Source: Variovorax sp. RA8
GTDB taxonomy: Bacteria; Pseudomonadota; Gammaproteobacteria; Burkholderiales; Burkholderiaceae_C
NCBI RefSeq assembly: GCF_901827175.1
Contig: NZ_LR594662.1
Location: 3,162,001-3,226,000, forward strand
DNA: 64,000 nt
Direction of reading: 5' to 3'
Below the pieces are notes generated by a model. The model was not told the DNA's origin, did no database searches, and saw nothing but the letters and a program-made list of their open reading frames with translations. Below are positions 16,589 to 25,202 of this stretch, one piece after another. The position numbers were made by a program, and so were the translations under genes. Every line of letters begins with the position of its first letter. Position 1 is the first letter of the stretch.

Positions 16589-17674
16589 ATGAACATGATG
16601 ACCAACCCCAACGAGATCCGCGCCCTTCAAACCGCAGGCGATCCACGCTGGGCGGCGGTGGTCGCGCGCGATGCGGCGGCCGACGGACAGTTCTTCTATT
16701 CGGTACGCAGCACCGGTGTGTACTGCCGGCCGTCCTGCGGGGCGCGCCAGCCGCGTCCCGAGAACGTGGCCTTCCACGCGACGGCTGCCGATGCGGAGCG
16801 CGCGGGCTTCAGGCCCTGCAGGCGCTGCAAGCCCGACGAGCCGGCGCGTGCCGCGCAGCAAGCAGCCCAGGTGGCCGAGCTGTGCCGCTTCATCGAGAAC
16901 GCCGACGAGGCACCGACGCTGAACCAACTGGCCGATCGCGCCGGGCTCAGCAGCTTTCACCTGCATCGCATCTTCAAGGAAGTCACGGGGCTCACGCCCA
17001 AGGCCTATGCCGCGGCGCGTCGCGACCGGCGCGTGCGCGAAGCGCTGGGGCGCAGCGGGAGCGTGACGGACGCGATCTACGACGCGGGCTACAACTCCAA
17101 CGGCCGCTTCTACGAGCGCTCGAACGAGGTGCTGGGCATGACGCCGACACGCTTTCGCGCCGGCGGCGCCGACACCGACATCCGCTTCGCCATCGGCCAG
17201 TGCGCGCTCGGCGCGATCCTGGTGGCGCAGAGCGAACGCGGCGTCTGCGCCATCGCGCTGGGCGACGACCCCGATGTGCTGGCGCGCGAGCTGCAGGACC
17301 GCTTTCCGAACGCCCGGCTGATCGGCGGCGACCCGGCTTTCGAACAACTGGTCGCGCGGGTGGTGGGCTTCGTCGAGGCACCGGGCGTGGGGCTGGACCT
17401 GCCGCTGGACGTGCGCGGCACGGCCTTCCAGCAGCGCGTATGGCAGGCGCTGCGCGAGATCCCGCCGGGCAGCACGGCCAGCTACGCCGAGATCGCCGAG
17501 CGCATCGGCAGCCCGAAGTCGGTGCGTGCGGTGGCGCAGGCCTGCGGCGCCAACGCGCTGGCGGTTGCGATCCCCTGCCATCGCGTGGTGCGCAGCGACG
17601 GCGCGCTCTCGGGTTATCGCTGGGGCGTGGAGCGCAAGAGCGCGCTGCTGAAGCGGGAGGCCGAGGCGGCATGA
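16589..17674 (+). CDS. ada: Bifunctional DNA repair methyltransferase / transcriptional activator Ada
   Basis: 361 residues with the complete Ada layout. The N-terminal methylphosphotriester-accepting zinc domain has its four cysteines in STGVYCRPSCGAR and FRPCRRCKPDE (residues about 45-90). An AraC-type HTH follows (LADRAGLSSFHLHRIFKEVTG; VTDAIYDAGYNSNGRFYERS). The C-terminal O6-methylguanine methyltransferase domain has the suicide cysteine in AIPCHRVVRSDG. The protein repairs alkylated DNA and, once methylated, switches on its own operon. AAAGGAC precedes the ATG. The stop overlaps the next gene as ATGA. Confidence 0.96.
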   Translation: MNMMTNPNEIRALQTAGDPRWAAVVARDAAADGQFFYSVRSTGVYCRPSCGARQPRPENVAFHATAADAERAGFRPCRRCKPDEPARAAQQAAQVAELCRFIENADEAPTLNQLADRAGLSSFHLHRIFKEVTGLTPKAYAAARRDRRVREALGRSGSVTDAIYDAGYNSNGRFYERSNEVLGMTPTRFRAGGADTDIRFAIGQCALGAILVAQSERGVCAIALGDDPDVLARELQDRFPNARLIGGDPAFEQLVARVVGFVEAPGVGLDLPLDVRGTAFQQRVWQALREIPPGSTASYAEIAERIGSPKSVRAVAQACGANALAVAIPCHRVVRSDGALSGYRWGVERKSALLKREAEAA

Positions 17675-18354
17675 TCGACTGGGACCGCGTGGCGCTGGAT
17701 CTCGATGCCGAGGGCAGCGCGCTGATCGAAGGCCTGCTGTCGCGCGAGGCGTGCGAGTCTCTCGCGGCCTTGTATCCGCTCGATCCGCTGTTCCGCAGCC
17801 GCGTGCTGATGGAGCGCCACGGCTTCGGGCGCGGCGAGTACAAGTACTTCGACTACCCACTGCCCGAGCGGCTGGCGGGCCTGCGAGAAGAGATGTATCC
17901 GCAGCTCGCGCCGATCGCGAACCGCTGGAACCAGGTCATGGGCATCGACGTGCGCTATCCGCCGGAACACGCGGAGTTCATCGCGCGCTGCCATGCGGCG
18001 GGGCAGACGCGGCCTACGCCGCTTCTGCTGCAATACGGCGAGGGCGACTACAACTGCCTGCACCAGGACCTGTACGGCGAGCACGTGTTCCCGCTGCAGC
18101 TGGTGATCCTGCTGTCCGAGCCGGGCCGCGATTTCACCGGCGGCGAGTTCGTGATGACCGAGCAGCGCCCGCGCATGCAGTCGCGTCCGATGGTGCTACC
18201 GCTGCGCCAGGGCGATGCGGCGGTGATCGCGGTGCATCACCGGCCGGTGCAGGGCATGCGCGGCGTCTATCGCGTCAACCTGCGGCATGGCGTGAGCCGG
18301 GTGCGCTCGGGGCATCGGCATACGGCGGGCATCATCTTTCACGATGCCGCCTGA
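17671..18354 (+). CDS. 2OG-Fe(II) oxygenase family protein
   Basis: 227 residues. The double-stranded beta-helix shows the iron-binding HxD as LHQDLYGEHVFPLQ (near residue 130) and a distal RVNLRHGVSRV region supplying the last histidine and a 2-oxoglutarate-binding arginine. The gene overlaps ada by 4 nt and is followed directly by alkB, so it is an integral member of an Ada-controlled alkylation-repair operon. It is not AlkB itself. A role in demethylation or in repair of another alkylated substrate is inferred from context, not proven. Confidence 0.88.
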   Translation: MIDWDRVALDLDAEGSALIEGLLSREACESLAALYPLDPLFRSRVLMERHGFGRGEYKYFDYPLPERLAGLREEMYPQLAPIANRWNQVMGIDVRYPPEHAEFIARCHAAGQTRPTPLLLQYGEGDYNCLHQDLYGEHVFPLQLVILLSEPGRDFTGGEFVMTEQRPRMQSRPMVLPLRQGDAAVIAVHHRPVQGMRGVYRVNLRHGVSRVRSGHRHTAGIIFHDAA

Positions 18355-18358
18355 CACC

Positions 18359-19015
18359 ATGACGCCCGATTTATTCGACGATCTCGACGCGCCGGCGCTG
18401 CCGGCGACGCAGCCCCTCGCGCCCGGCGCGGTGCTGCTGCGCGGCTTCGCGCGACCGCACGAAGAGCAACTGCTGGCCGGGGTCGAAGAGGTGCTGGAGC
18501 GGGCACCGCTGCGTCACCTGATCACGCCCGGCGGCTTTCGCATGTCGGTGGCGATGAGCAACTGCGGCCGGCTGGGCTGGGTCTCCGACCGCAGCGGGTA
18601 TCGCTATGACGAGAACGATCCTGACAGCGGACAGCCCTGGCCGGCGATGCCCGCTGCCTTCCTCGACCTGGCTGCGGCCGCCGCGCGCGCGGGCGGCTTC
18701 GAAGGCTTCGCGCCGGACGCCTGCCTGATCAACCGCTACGAGCCGGGCACGCGGCTCTCGCTGCACCAGGACCGCGACGAGGGTAACTACGACTGGCCGA
18801 TCGTCTCGGTCTCGCTGGGCCTGCCGGCCGTGTTCCTGTTCGGCGGACCGAAGCGCTCCGACAAGGCGCAGCGCGTGCCGCTCGCGCATGGCGACGTGGT
18901 GGTGTGGGGTGGGCCTTCGCGGCTGCACTACCACGGTGTGTTGCCGGTGAAGGCGGGTGCGCATCCCCTGACGGGAGGCTGTCGCATCAATCTGACTTTT
19001 CGCAGGGCGGGCTGA
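18359..19015 (+). CDS. alkB: DNA oxidative demethylase AlkB
   Basis: 218 residues if started at the ATG at 18359 (MTPDLFDDLDAP), which lines up with the DLF opening of known AlkB proteins. An alternative ATG at 18344 would overlap the previous gene. The iron/2OG motifs are HQDRDEGNYDWPIVSVSLG (HxD), HYHGVLPVKAG (distal His) and CRINLTFRRAG (2OG-binding arginines). MSNCGRLGW and INRYEPG are the nucleotide-recognition segments. The enzyme reverses 1-methyladenine and 3-methylcytosine damage. Its 3' end overlaps the convergent lipoprotein gene by 29 bp. Confidence 0.94.
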   Translation: MTPDLFDDLDAPALPATQPLAPGAVLLRGFARPHEEQLLAGVEEVLERAPLRHLITPGGFRMSVAMSNCGRLGWVSDRSGYRYDENDPDSGQPWPAMPAAFLDLAAAAARAGGFEGFAPDACLINRYEPGTRLSLHQDRDEGNYDWPIVSVSLGLPAVFLFGGPKRSDKAQRVPLAHGDVVVWGGPSRLHYHGVLPVKAGAHPLTGGCRINLTFRRAG

Positions 19016-20636
19016 CGCTGTCCGGAGGAGAGCGCCCAGCAATCAGCGTGGTCGCGACCAGGCTCTTGAGGTCGGTCCATGGCCTGGCACCGGGCACGGT
19101 CGACGCGCCCGTCACCGCCGCCTTCGCGAAGGCGACCATGCGTTCCTGCAGGTAGCGCAAGTCTTCCGGGTCCCAGGTCTCGATCGAATGCGGGCCGCGC
19201 GCGACCACGATCTCCTTCAGGCCCCGGATGCGGTCGTAGGCGGCGATGGTGCCCTCCAGGCTCTCGGCACGGTCCCACAGCCCCTTGCCGAAGAACGCGG
19301 CGGGCCAGCTCGCCATGCCCGCGAGCGTGGCCGAGCTGGGATAGAAGACGATGTGATGCTCGGCCGCCATCCCGCCGAGGAACAGGTTGCGATCGGCCAG
19401 GTCGGCTGCGGCCGGCACGTAGCCCGCGCCGCTCGCGAAGGAGGCGAGCAGGATCGCGCCCTTGATGTTCGTGTAGCCCTTCGGCGGCGCGCAGGTGACG
19501 ACTGGCATGTCATAGCTGCAGGACTCGACGAAGTTCTTCGTCATCGCCCAGGCCATCGACATGGAGCCGCGCGAGTAGCCGCCGAGCAGGATCGGGATCT
19601 GCCTGGCCTTCATGCCCGCCAGCAGCCGGCCACCGGCCGCGGCGCCTTCGAGCAGTTGGCCCGAGGGCGTGAGCAGGCGCAGGCCCTGGCCGCTTTCCAG
19701 CTGCTCGAGCGCGCGGAACACATCTTCACCCTGTTCGAGCGTGTTGGTGTCGCTGAACCCGCCGGATATGCCCTCGCCGCGCCTGTCGTAGGCCAGCACG
19801 TCGAAGCCGGCGACGTTCAGTGCCTGCAGGTTTTCGCGCCACCAGCGCTGGCCCATGGTCTCGGTGGTGGCGTTGGGAAAGGCGTTGGCGATGGTTCGGC
19901 CGGTAGCGGCGTCGATGCGGTAGGCCTTCTCGTCCGGGTGCTGGATGGCGGTCATCTGCCCGCCGCCGCCGTTGGCCATGATCACCAGCGCGCGCAGGCG
20001 GCCGCCGTGGCCATCGTCCACGCCCGCACCTTCGATGTACCAGCCGCGCAGCTTGATCGTGTCGCGCATCTTCAGGTCGATGCGCTCGAAGGTGTCGCGC
20101 GGCGCGCTGAACTCGACGGTGTAGGTGCGTGGCTCCGCCTGGGCGATCGATTCGCGGTAGGGCGCTTTCGCGAAGAAGGCGGGGCGCCGGATATGGCGCA
20201 GGTCCACCTCGCCCTCGGGGTCGATCCGGCCGGAAGGGTCGAGCACGCCGGTGGAGCGTCGCGCGCGCTCCCTGTTGGGCGGCAGCCATCGCTGCATCTG
20301 GGCGTCGATGCGCCGGAAGCAGGCGGCATCGGCCTTGCAGGAACGCCAGCGCGCCTTGAGCCTGGCATCCGTGAATTCGTCGACGTGGAAGTCGCGCCCC
20401 TGGTAGTCCGGCGGCGGACGGGTGGCGCTCAGCAGCAACGGGACGCAGACAGTCGTGCCCTTCGCGCCCGGCAGAAGGTAGCCCGGCAGCTCGGCGTTGC
20501 GGTCGGCACCCACGCGGGCATGGCAGTCGGTTGGCTGCGGTGCGGCGCCGGCCTGGCGCGTCGGTGGCTCCGAGCCCGTGCCGCAGCCCGCCAGGGAGCA
20601 GGCAGCGAGAGCAAGGACGACGAGCTTTTGCAGCAT
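18987..20636 (-). CDS. Alpha/beta-hydrolase-fold lipoprotein
   Basis: 549 residues. The N-terminus MLQKLVVLALAACSLAGCGTG is a lipoprotein signal with lipobox LAGC, so the protein is probably anchored at the membrane facing the periplasm. A hydrolase core includes VLAYDRRGEGISGGFSD and the nucleophile elbow GGYSRGSMSMA (GxSxG-like), with a candidate catalytic histidine in ARGPHSIETWDPEDL. The first 200 residues are family-specific and unassigned. The substrate is unknown. The neighbouring PAS-LuxR regulator gene lies 4 nt upstream on the same strand, so the two may be cotranscribed. Confidence 0.8.
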   Translation of the reverse strand: MLQKLVVLALAACSLAGCGTGSEPPTRQAGAAPQPTDCHARVGADRNAELPGYLLPGAKGTTVCVPLLLSATRPPPDYQGRDFHVDEFTDARLKARWRSCKADAACFRRIDAQMQRWLPPNRERARRSTGVLDPSGRIDPEGEVDLRHIRRPAFFAKAPYRESIAQAEPRTYTVEFSAPRDTFERIDLKMRDTIKLRGWYIEGAGVDDGHGGRLRALVIMANGGGGQMTAIQHPDEKAYRIDAATGRTIANAFPNATTETMGQRWWRENLQALNVAGFDVLAYDRRGEGISGGFSDTNTLEQGEDVFRALEQLESGQGLRLLTPSGQLLEGAAAGGRLLAGMKARQIPILLGGYSRGSMSMAWAMTKNFVESCSYDMPVVTCAPPKGYTNIKGAILLASFASGAGYVPAAADLADRNLFLGGMAAEHHIVFYPSSATLAGMASWPAAFFGKGLWDRAESLEGTIAAYDRIRGLKEIVVARGPHSIETWDPEDLRYLQERMVAFAKAAVTGASTVPGARPWTDLKSLVATTLIAGRSPPDSVSPPCEKSD

Positions 20637-20640
20637 CCGC

Positions 20641-21228
20641 TCAGCCCGCCATGAGCTTCTGCACCAGTTCCGCCGTCGTCGCCGCGGCGTACTTGCGCAT
20701 CAGCCGCGCGCGGTGGATCTCGACCGTGCGGTGGCTGATGCCCAGCGCCCGCCCGATCTCCTTCGAGGTCAGGCCCTTCATCAGCTGCGCCGCGACCTCG
20801 CGCTCGCGCGGTGTGAGCTCCGCCTTGGCCGCGCGGCGCGAGCCCAGGTCCTCGAAGGTCCAGATGCCGGCCTCGTGCGGTGCCGCGCGATTGAGCGCCT
20901 GACCGCTCACGTGGCACCAGAAGGTCTCGCCGGCGAAGGCGCCGTGCAGGCCGCCGACGCGCCGCATCATGCGGTTGTCGGCGTAGCGGCCGCTGGCGTT
21001 GAGGATCGGCTCCATGCGCTTGCCGATACGCTCGAATTCGGCGACGCTCGGGTAGAGCACGCGGAAGGACTGGCCGATCAGCACCTCGCGCGTCGCGCCG
21101 AACATTTCGCACAGGCGCGCGTTGCAATCGACGATGATTCGATGGCGCGACAGCACCATGCCCACCGGCGCCTCCTCGAAGGCGAGCCGGTAGTCGATGG
21201 GGGCGAGGGCGGTGTCCGGTGTCTCCAT
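20641..21228 (-). CDS. PAS-LuxR type transcriptional regulator
   Basis: 195 residues: an N-terminal PAS domain (YRLAFEEAPVGMVLSRHRII, CEMFGATREVLIGQSFRVLYP, residues about 12-125) and a C-terminal LuxR/GerE HTH (LTPREREVAAQLMKGLTSKEIGRALGISHRTVEIHRARLM). There is no receiver domain, so the PAS domain is likely to sense a small ligand. It is divergent from the 3-oxoacid CoA-transferase genes across a 26-bp perfect palindrome, and it is probably their regulator and autoregulated through that site. Confidence 0.88.
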   Translation of the reverse strand: METPDTALAPIDYRLAFEEAPVGMVLSRHRIIVDCNARLCEMFGATREVLIGQSFRVLYPSVAEFERIGKRMEPILNASGRYADNRMMRRVGGLHGAFAGETFWCHVSGQALNRAAPHEAGIWTFEDLGSRRAAKAELTPREREVAAQLMKGLTSKEIGRALGISHRTVEIHRARLMRKYAAATTAELVQKLMAG

Positions 21229-21234
21229 TACGAA

Positions 21235-21260
21235 ATACTACGTATGCGCATACGTAGTAT
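21235..21260. promoter_or_regulatory. 26-bp perfect palindrome, probable operator of the PAS-LuxR regulator
   Basis: The left half ATACTACGTATGC is followed immediately by its exact reverse complement, centred between 21247 and 21248. It contains two TACGTA cores. It lies 6 bp in front of the regulator start and 42 bp in front of the CoA-transferase start. The length and perfection far exceed chance expectation in this GC-rich DNA. Binding by the adjacent regulator is inferred. Confidence 0.8.
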
Positions 21261-21302
21261 CGTCCGGCTTGTCCATCAACCACCATTTCCGAACGAGGAA
21301 TC

Positions 21303-22109
21303 ATGGCGAACAAGATCTATCCCTCCGCCGACGCGGCGCTCAAGGGCGTCGTCGCCGATGGCCAGACGCTCGCGGTCGGCGGCTTCGGCCTGTGCGGCAT
21401 TCCCGAAGCCCTGATCGACGCACTGCACGATTCGGGCGTCAAGAACCTGACCTGCATCTCCAACAACGCCGGCGTCGACGGCTTCGGCCTCGGCAAGCTG
21501 CTGGAGACGCGCCAGATCAAGAAGATGATTGCGAGCTACGTCGGCGAGAACAAGGAGTTCGAGCGCCAGTACCTGGCCAAGGAGCTGGAGCTCGAGTTCA
21601 CGCCCCAGGGCACGCTGGCGGAGAAGCTGCGTGCCGGCGGTGCAGGCATCCCGGCCTTCTTCACCAAGACCGGCGTCGGCACGCTGGTGGCCGAGGGCAA
21701 GGAACTGCGCGAGTTCGACGGCGAGACCTACGTGATGGAGCGTTCGCTGGTGCCCGACGTGGCGCTGGTCAAGGCTGACGTGGCCGACAAGTCGGGCAAC
21801 CTGCGCTTCCGCCTGACGGCGCGCAACTTCAATCCGGCCGCGGCAATGGCCGGCAAGATCTGCATCGTCGAGGTCGAAAGAATCGTCGAGGTCGGCGAAC
21901 TGGCACCGGACGACATCCACCTGCCGGGCATCTACGTGCATCGCATCGTGCTCAACGCCCATCCGGAGAAGCGGATCGAGAAGCGCACCGTGAGCGCGGC
22001 CGTCGATGTGGCCGCCGCCAAGGTCGAGGCCCAGGCCGCCATCGCCCAGGCAGCCGCCGGCAGCGAGGTGCCGGCCCCCGTCAAGAACAGCAGCAACAAA
22101 GGAGTCTGA
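21303..22109 (+). CDS. scoA: 3-oxoacid CoA-transferase subunit A
   Basis: 268 residues. The family I CoA-transferase alpha motif is present near the N-terminus ([19 protein letters not shown], a GGFGxxGxP glycine loop), as are [16 protein letters not shown] and [11 protein letters not shown]. It pairs with subunit B to move CoA from succinyl-CoA to acetoacetate or another 3-oxoacid. It is about 30 residues longer than usual: after [11 protein letters not shown] it has an alanine-rich tail ([20 protein letters not shown]). The mRNA continues into scoB after 1 nt, with AAAGGAGT at the junction. Confidence 0.92.
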   Translation: MANKIYPSADAALKGVVADGQTLAVGGFGLCGIPEALIDALHDSGVKNLTCISNNAGVDGFGLGKLLETRQIKKMIASYVGENKEFERQYLAKELELEFTPQGTLAEKLRAGGAGIPAFFTKTGVGTLVAEGKELREFDGETYVMERSLVPDVALVKADVADKSGNLRFRLTARNFNPAAAMAGKICIVEVERIVEVGELAPDDIHLPGIYVHRIVLNAHPEKRIEKRTVSAAVDVAAAKVEAQAAIAQAAAGSEVPAPVKNSSNKGV

Positions 22110-22110
22110 T

Positions 22111-22749
22111 ATGCCCTGGACCCAAGACCAGATGGCGGCGCGCGCCGCCCAGGAGCTGGAAGACGGCTTCTACGTGAACCTCGGCATCGGCATTCCCACG
22201 TTGGTGGCCAACTTCGTCGGCGACAAGGAAGTGTGGCTGCAGAGCGAGAACGGCATGCTGGGCATCGGCCCCTTCCCGACCGAGGACCAGGTCGACGCCG
22301 ACCTGATCAACGCCGGCAAGCAAACCGTGACCACGCTGCCGGGCTCGGCCATCTTCGGCAGCCACGACAGCTTCGCGATGATCCGGGGCGGCAAGATCAA
22401 CCTCTCGATCCTCGGCGCCATGCAGGTCAGCGCCAAGGGCGACCTGGCCAACTGGATGATCCCCGGCAAGATGGTCAAGGGCATGGGCGGCGCCATGGAC
22501 CTGGTGGCCGGCGTGAAGCGCGTGATCGTGCTGATGGAGCATGTGGCGCGCAAGAAGGATGGCACCGAGGACCTCAAGATCCTCGAGGAGTGCACCCTGC
22601 CGCTGACCGGCGTGGGCGTGGTGGACCGTGTGATCACCGACCTGGCAGTGATGGACGTCACCCCCGAGGGCCTGAAGGTGATCGAATTGGCCGACGGCGT
22701 CACCTTCGAGGCGCTGCAGGCCAAGACCGGCGTCAAGCTCCTGCATTAG
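22111..22749 (+). CDS. scoB: 3-oxoacid CoA-transferase subunit B
   Basis: 212 residues, normal length. It carries the beta-subunit signature with the catalytic glutamate that forms the glutamyl-CoA thioester, in [14 protein letters not shown] (near residue 45). Other conserved blocks are [37 protein letters not shown] and [13 protein letters not shown]. It forms the heterodimer with the upstream subunit A. A good ribosome-binding site (AAAGGAG) overlaps the end of scoA, consistent with coupled translation. Confidence 0.95.
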   Translation: MPWTQDQMAARAAQELEDGFYVNLGIGIPTLVANFVGDKEVWLQSENGMLGIGPFPTEDQVDADLINAGKQTVTTLPGSAIFGSHDSFAMIRGGKINLSILGAMQVSAKGDLANWMIPGKMVKGMGGAMDLVAGVKRVIVLMEHVARKKDGTEDLKILEECTLPLTGVGVVDRVITDLAVMDVTPEGLKVIELADGVTFEALQAKTGVKLLH

Positions 22750-22757
22750 GCAGACTG

Positions 22758-22792
22758 CTCCCTCTCCCTCCGGGACAGGGCAGGGGTGAGGG
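22758..22792. repeat. Imperfect inverted, pyrimidine/purine-rich intergenic repeat
   Basis: A CTCCCTCTCCCTCC run is followed by GGGACAGGGCAGGGGTGAGGG, able to fold into a GC-rich hairpin directly after the scoB stop. It may end transcription. A related CCCTCTCCC...GAGAGG piece occurs near 9907 between genes, so it may be one copy of a dispersed intergenic element. Confidence 0.45.
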
Positions 22793-22823
22793 CGGCGGCG
22801 CTCGAACCCTTGACGACAACGCC

Positions 22824-24203
22824 ATGCGCTCCGAAGAAGTCCTCCAGTCCCTCTGGGCCCAGGCCGCGCTGCCGCCGCAGGCCCTGGCCTTCGCCCGCCT
22901 GACCGGCGCCGACCCGGTGCTGCCTTCCTCCTTCGCCGTCGGCACGGCCGCGCAGGCCAGCATCGCTGCCGCCGCGCTCGCGGCCTGCGAGCTCGGCCAT
23001 CTGCGCGGCACGCCGCGCCAGCAGGTCTCGGTCGACATGCTGCATGCGGCGCTGGAATGCACCGCCTGGTTCAGCCTGGACGGGCGGGTGGCGCCGCAGT
23101 GGGATCCCTTTTCGGGCCTCTACCGCTGTGCCGACGGCTGGGTTCGCGTGCATGCGAACTTCGCCCACCACCGCGATGGCGCGCTGCGCCTGATGGGGCT
23201 GGACCCCTCGACGGCGCAGCCGGCCGACGCCGAGGCCGCCATGAGGGGCTGGAACGCGATCGAGTTCGAAACTGCCGCGGCCGAGGCCGGCCTGGTCGCC
23301 ACCGCGCTGCGCCGGTTCGACGAATGGGATGCGACGCCGCAGGGCCGGGCGATCGCGGCCCAGCCCCTGTTCACCCTCGAGCGCATCGGCGAGGCGCCGC
23401 CGCGGACGTTGGCGCCGCTGGCCGAATCGCAGCCGCCGCTCGCGGGCCTGCGGGTGCTGGATCTCACGCGCGTGCTGGCCGGCCCCGTCGGCTGCCGCGC
23501 GCTGGCGGCCTTCGGTGCGGATGTCATGCTGGTCAACGCACCGCATCTGCCGAACATCGAGGCCATTGCGGACACCAGCCGAGGCAAGCTTTCGGCGCAT
23601 CTGGACCTGCGCGGCGAGGCCGGGCGGACCTCGCTCGAGGAGCTGTTGGCCGAGGCACATGTGTTCGTGCAGGGCTATCGGCCCGGCGGCCTGGCCGAAC
23701 TGGGCTTCGGCCCCGAGCAGACTGCGCGCCGGTGCCCCGGCATCGTTCATGTCTCGCTCTCGGCCTATGGCACGCAGGGCCCTTGGGCGCCGCGGCGCGG
23801 CTTCGATTCGCTGGTGCAGACGGCCATGGGCTTCAACCACGCCGAGGGCGAGGCAGCCGGGGAGGGCAAGCCGCGGCCCCTTCCGATGCAGATCCTCGAC
23901 GAGGCGACCGGCTACCTGATCGCGATGGGCGCGGCGGCGGCGCTGTGGCGCCAGCAGCGTGAAGGCGGCAGCTGGCACGTCCAGGTCTCGCTGGCGCAGA
24001 CCGGGCAGTGGCTGCGCGGCCTGGGCCGGATACCGGGTGGCTTCGAGATGCCCCGCCCGAAGATCGAGCCCTGGCTGGAAAGCGCCGCCTCAGGATTCGG
24101 CGAACTCCGGAGCATGCGGCTCAGTGCACGGCTGGCGCGAACGCCGCTCGCCTGGCGATGGCCTTCGATGCCGCCGGGCAGCCACCCGGCTCGCTGGCCC
24201 TGA
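22824..24203 (+). CDS. CoA-transferase family III (CaiB/BaiF) protein
   Basis: 459 residues. The second half has class III CoA-transferase sequence: LAGLRVLDLTRVLAGPVGCRAL, FGADVMLVNAPHLPNIEA, GKLSAHLDLRGEAG, VQGYRPGGLAELGFG and HVSLSAYGTQGPW. The usual catalytic aspartate of ...RGKLSA-x-LDL regions appears shifted. The first about 200 residues resemble a degenerate first half found in short-family members. These enzymes swap CoA between carboxylic acids. It stands 75 bp after scoB, possibly in the same regulon. The donor and acceptor acids are unknown. Confidence 0.85.
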   Translation: MRSEEVLQSLWAQAALPPQALAFARLTGADPVLPSSFAVGTAAQASIAAAALAACELGHLRGTPRQQVSVDMLHAALECTAWFSLDGRVAPQWDPFSGLYRCADGWVRVHANFAHHRDGALRLMGLDPSTAQPADAEAAMRGWNAIEFETAAAEAGLVATALRRFDEWDATPQGRAIAAQPLFTLERIGEAPPRTLAPLAESQPPLAGLRVLDLTRVLAGPVGCRALAAFGADVMLVNAPHLPNIEAIADTSRGKLSAHLDLRGEAGRTSLEELLAEAHVFVQGYRPGGLAELGFGPEQTARRCPGIVHVSLSAYGTQGPWAPRRGFDSLVQTAMGFNHAEGEAAGEGKPRPLPMQILDEATGYLIAMGAAAALWRQQREGGSWHVQVSLAQTGQWLRGLGRIPGGFEMPRPKIEPWLESAASGFGELRSMRLSARLARTPLAWRWPSMPPGSHPARWP

Positions 24204-24206
24204 GCA

Positions 24207-24449
24207 TCAACGCGAGAGGGTCGCCACGATCATCGACAGACCGAAGCTGGAGAAGGTCATGGAGAGGGCGACAAGCAGGATCTGGGTCTTGCGCGAGAGC
24301 TTGTGCCAGATCTCGACAGACCGCGCGGCGGTTTGGTTTAACACGGATTGCAGGGAGGCGAAGATGCGAGCCCTCTCGGGCGGCAGGTGATGCAGGGGCT
24401 GAAGGCCGGTATGCAGGTTGTCCAACGAAGTCGCAGCGGCTGAGCTCAT
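24207..24449 (-). CDS. Small single-pass membrane protein, unknown function
   Basis: 80 residues starting MSSAAATSLDNLHTG, preceded by CGGAGA at a good distance. The first 50 residues are polar and helical (PPERARIFASLQSVLNQTA). One hydrophobic C-terminal segment (TQILLVALSMTFSSFGLSMIV) makes it a likely tail-anchored inner-membrane protein. I do not recognise a family. The gene is convergent with the class III CoA-transferase gene (3 bp between stops). Confidence 0.65.
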   Translation of the reverse strand: MSSAAATSLDNLHTGLQPLHHLPPERARIFASLQSVLNQTAARSVEIWHKLSRKTQILLVALSMTFSSFGLSMIVATLSR

Positions 24450-24605
24450 GACAGTCTCCGATCAGTGGGGCGCCGGAGAGCGATTCATCTCTTTCCTGCG
24501 CATGATCGAAGTATTTGGTTTCCAGGTTTTGAGCACATCGACCAGAGGAGCCAGTTCGGCCCGGATGGAGGGCCAAGGCCGAAGGGCCATGGTCCGGGCC
24601 GAGGC

Positions 24606-24950
24606 TCAAGCCGGCGGCGATACCGAAGCGGCCGGCGTGAAACCCGTCACGAGCTGCATGGGCTCGGCCCCGATATTGACCACCTGGCTGTCGATCCCGG
24701 CGGGCAGCACCAGGCTGCAGGGGGCGTGGAAGCGTTGGGCCGCACCGTCGACCACGAGCTTGCCGTGGCCGGTGAGCACCAGCACGACCCGGGCACATTC
24801 GATGGGCTGGAGGTCGACGCGTGCGTCGATCTCGAGGACTTCCATCCAGAGCTCGAACGGCGCAAAGCCCAGGCCCCGATGGGCCGCGGCAAAGCGCTGC
24901 CGCCCATCGGCATGTAGGCGAGGCAGGGTAGAGTGGTCGATGACATGCAT
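24606..24950 (-). CDS. Cupin-domain protein
   Basis: 114 residues from the ATG at 24950 (MHVIDHSTLPRLHADG). The sequence runs through a small beta-barrel: FELWMEVLEIDARVDLQP, VLVLTGHGKLVVDGAAQRF and CSLVLPAGIDSQVVNIG, the GxGxxxxDG-type turn of a single cupin fold. Metal-binding histidines of motif 1 are not obvious, so an enzymatic role is doubtful and ligand binding is possible. It has no clear operon partner. An in-frame ATG 27 nt upstream is possible. Confidence 0.68.
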   Translation of the reverse strand: MHVIDHSTLPRLHADGRQRFAAAHRGLGFAPFELWMEVLEIDARVDLQPIECARVVLVLTGHGKLVVDGAAQRFHAPCSLVLPAGIDSQVVNIGAEPMQLVTGFTPAASVSPPA

Positions 24951-25202
24951 GATTTCGGGGCTGGGGCTGGCGCGCACCCCGTCATCGCGGGGCGCGTGCG
25001 GATACTCTTGTTGGTGTGGTGCGAGTGTTCCCCGTCCAGCCCCGGGTGCCTAGGCCAATCGAGAGCCAACGGCGAGCCAATGGGCCGGGTCCGGAGGGGT
25101 GTCCTTGGCTCTCTGGAGTCCAGCGCTTCCTGGTCTGCGTGGCGGCCTGCTCCAGGCGCGAAAGAGCTTGCCGCTGCCGGTGGGCGGCCAAGCCGTGAAG
25201 CG
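24951..25202. other. Intergenic region without recognisable genes
   Basis: About 250 bp between the cupin gene and the end of the LysR gene. No frame has family-like sequence, and no tRNA-like fold or strong hairpin with a T-run was seen. It should hold the promoter of the cupin gene. Confidence 0.5.

Noticed and set aside
16396..18354. Single 652-codon frame spanning ada and the oxygenase
   Set aside because: Only the part from 17671 matches a protein family; the rest is a shadow frame across ada, which has all Ada motifs in another frame.
24951..25202. Possible RNA gene in the gap between the cupin and LysR genes
   Set aside because: No tRNA cloverleaf, conserved RNA motif or terminator-like hairpin with a T-run could be made out.
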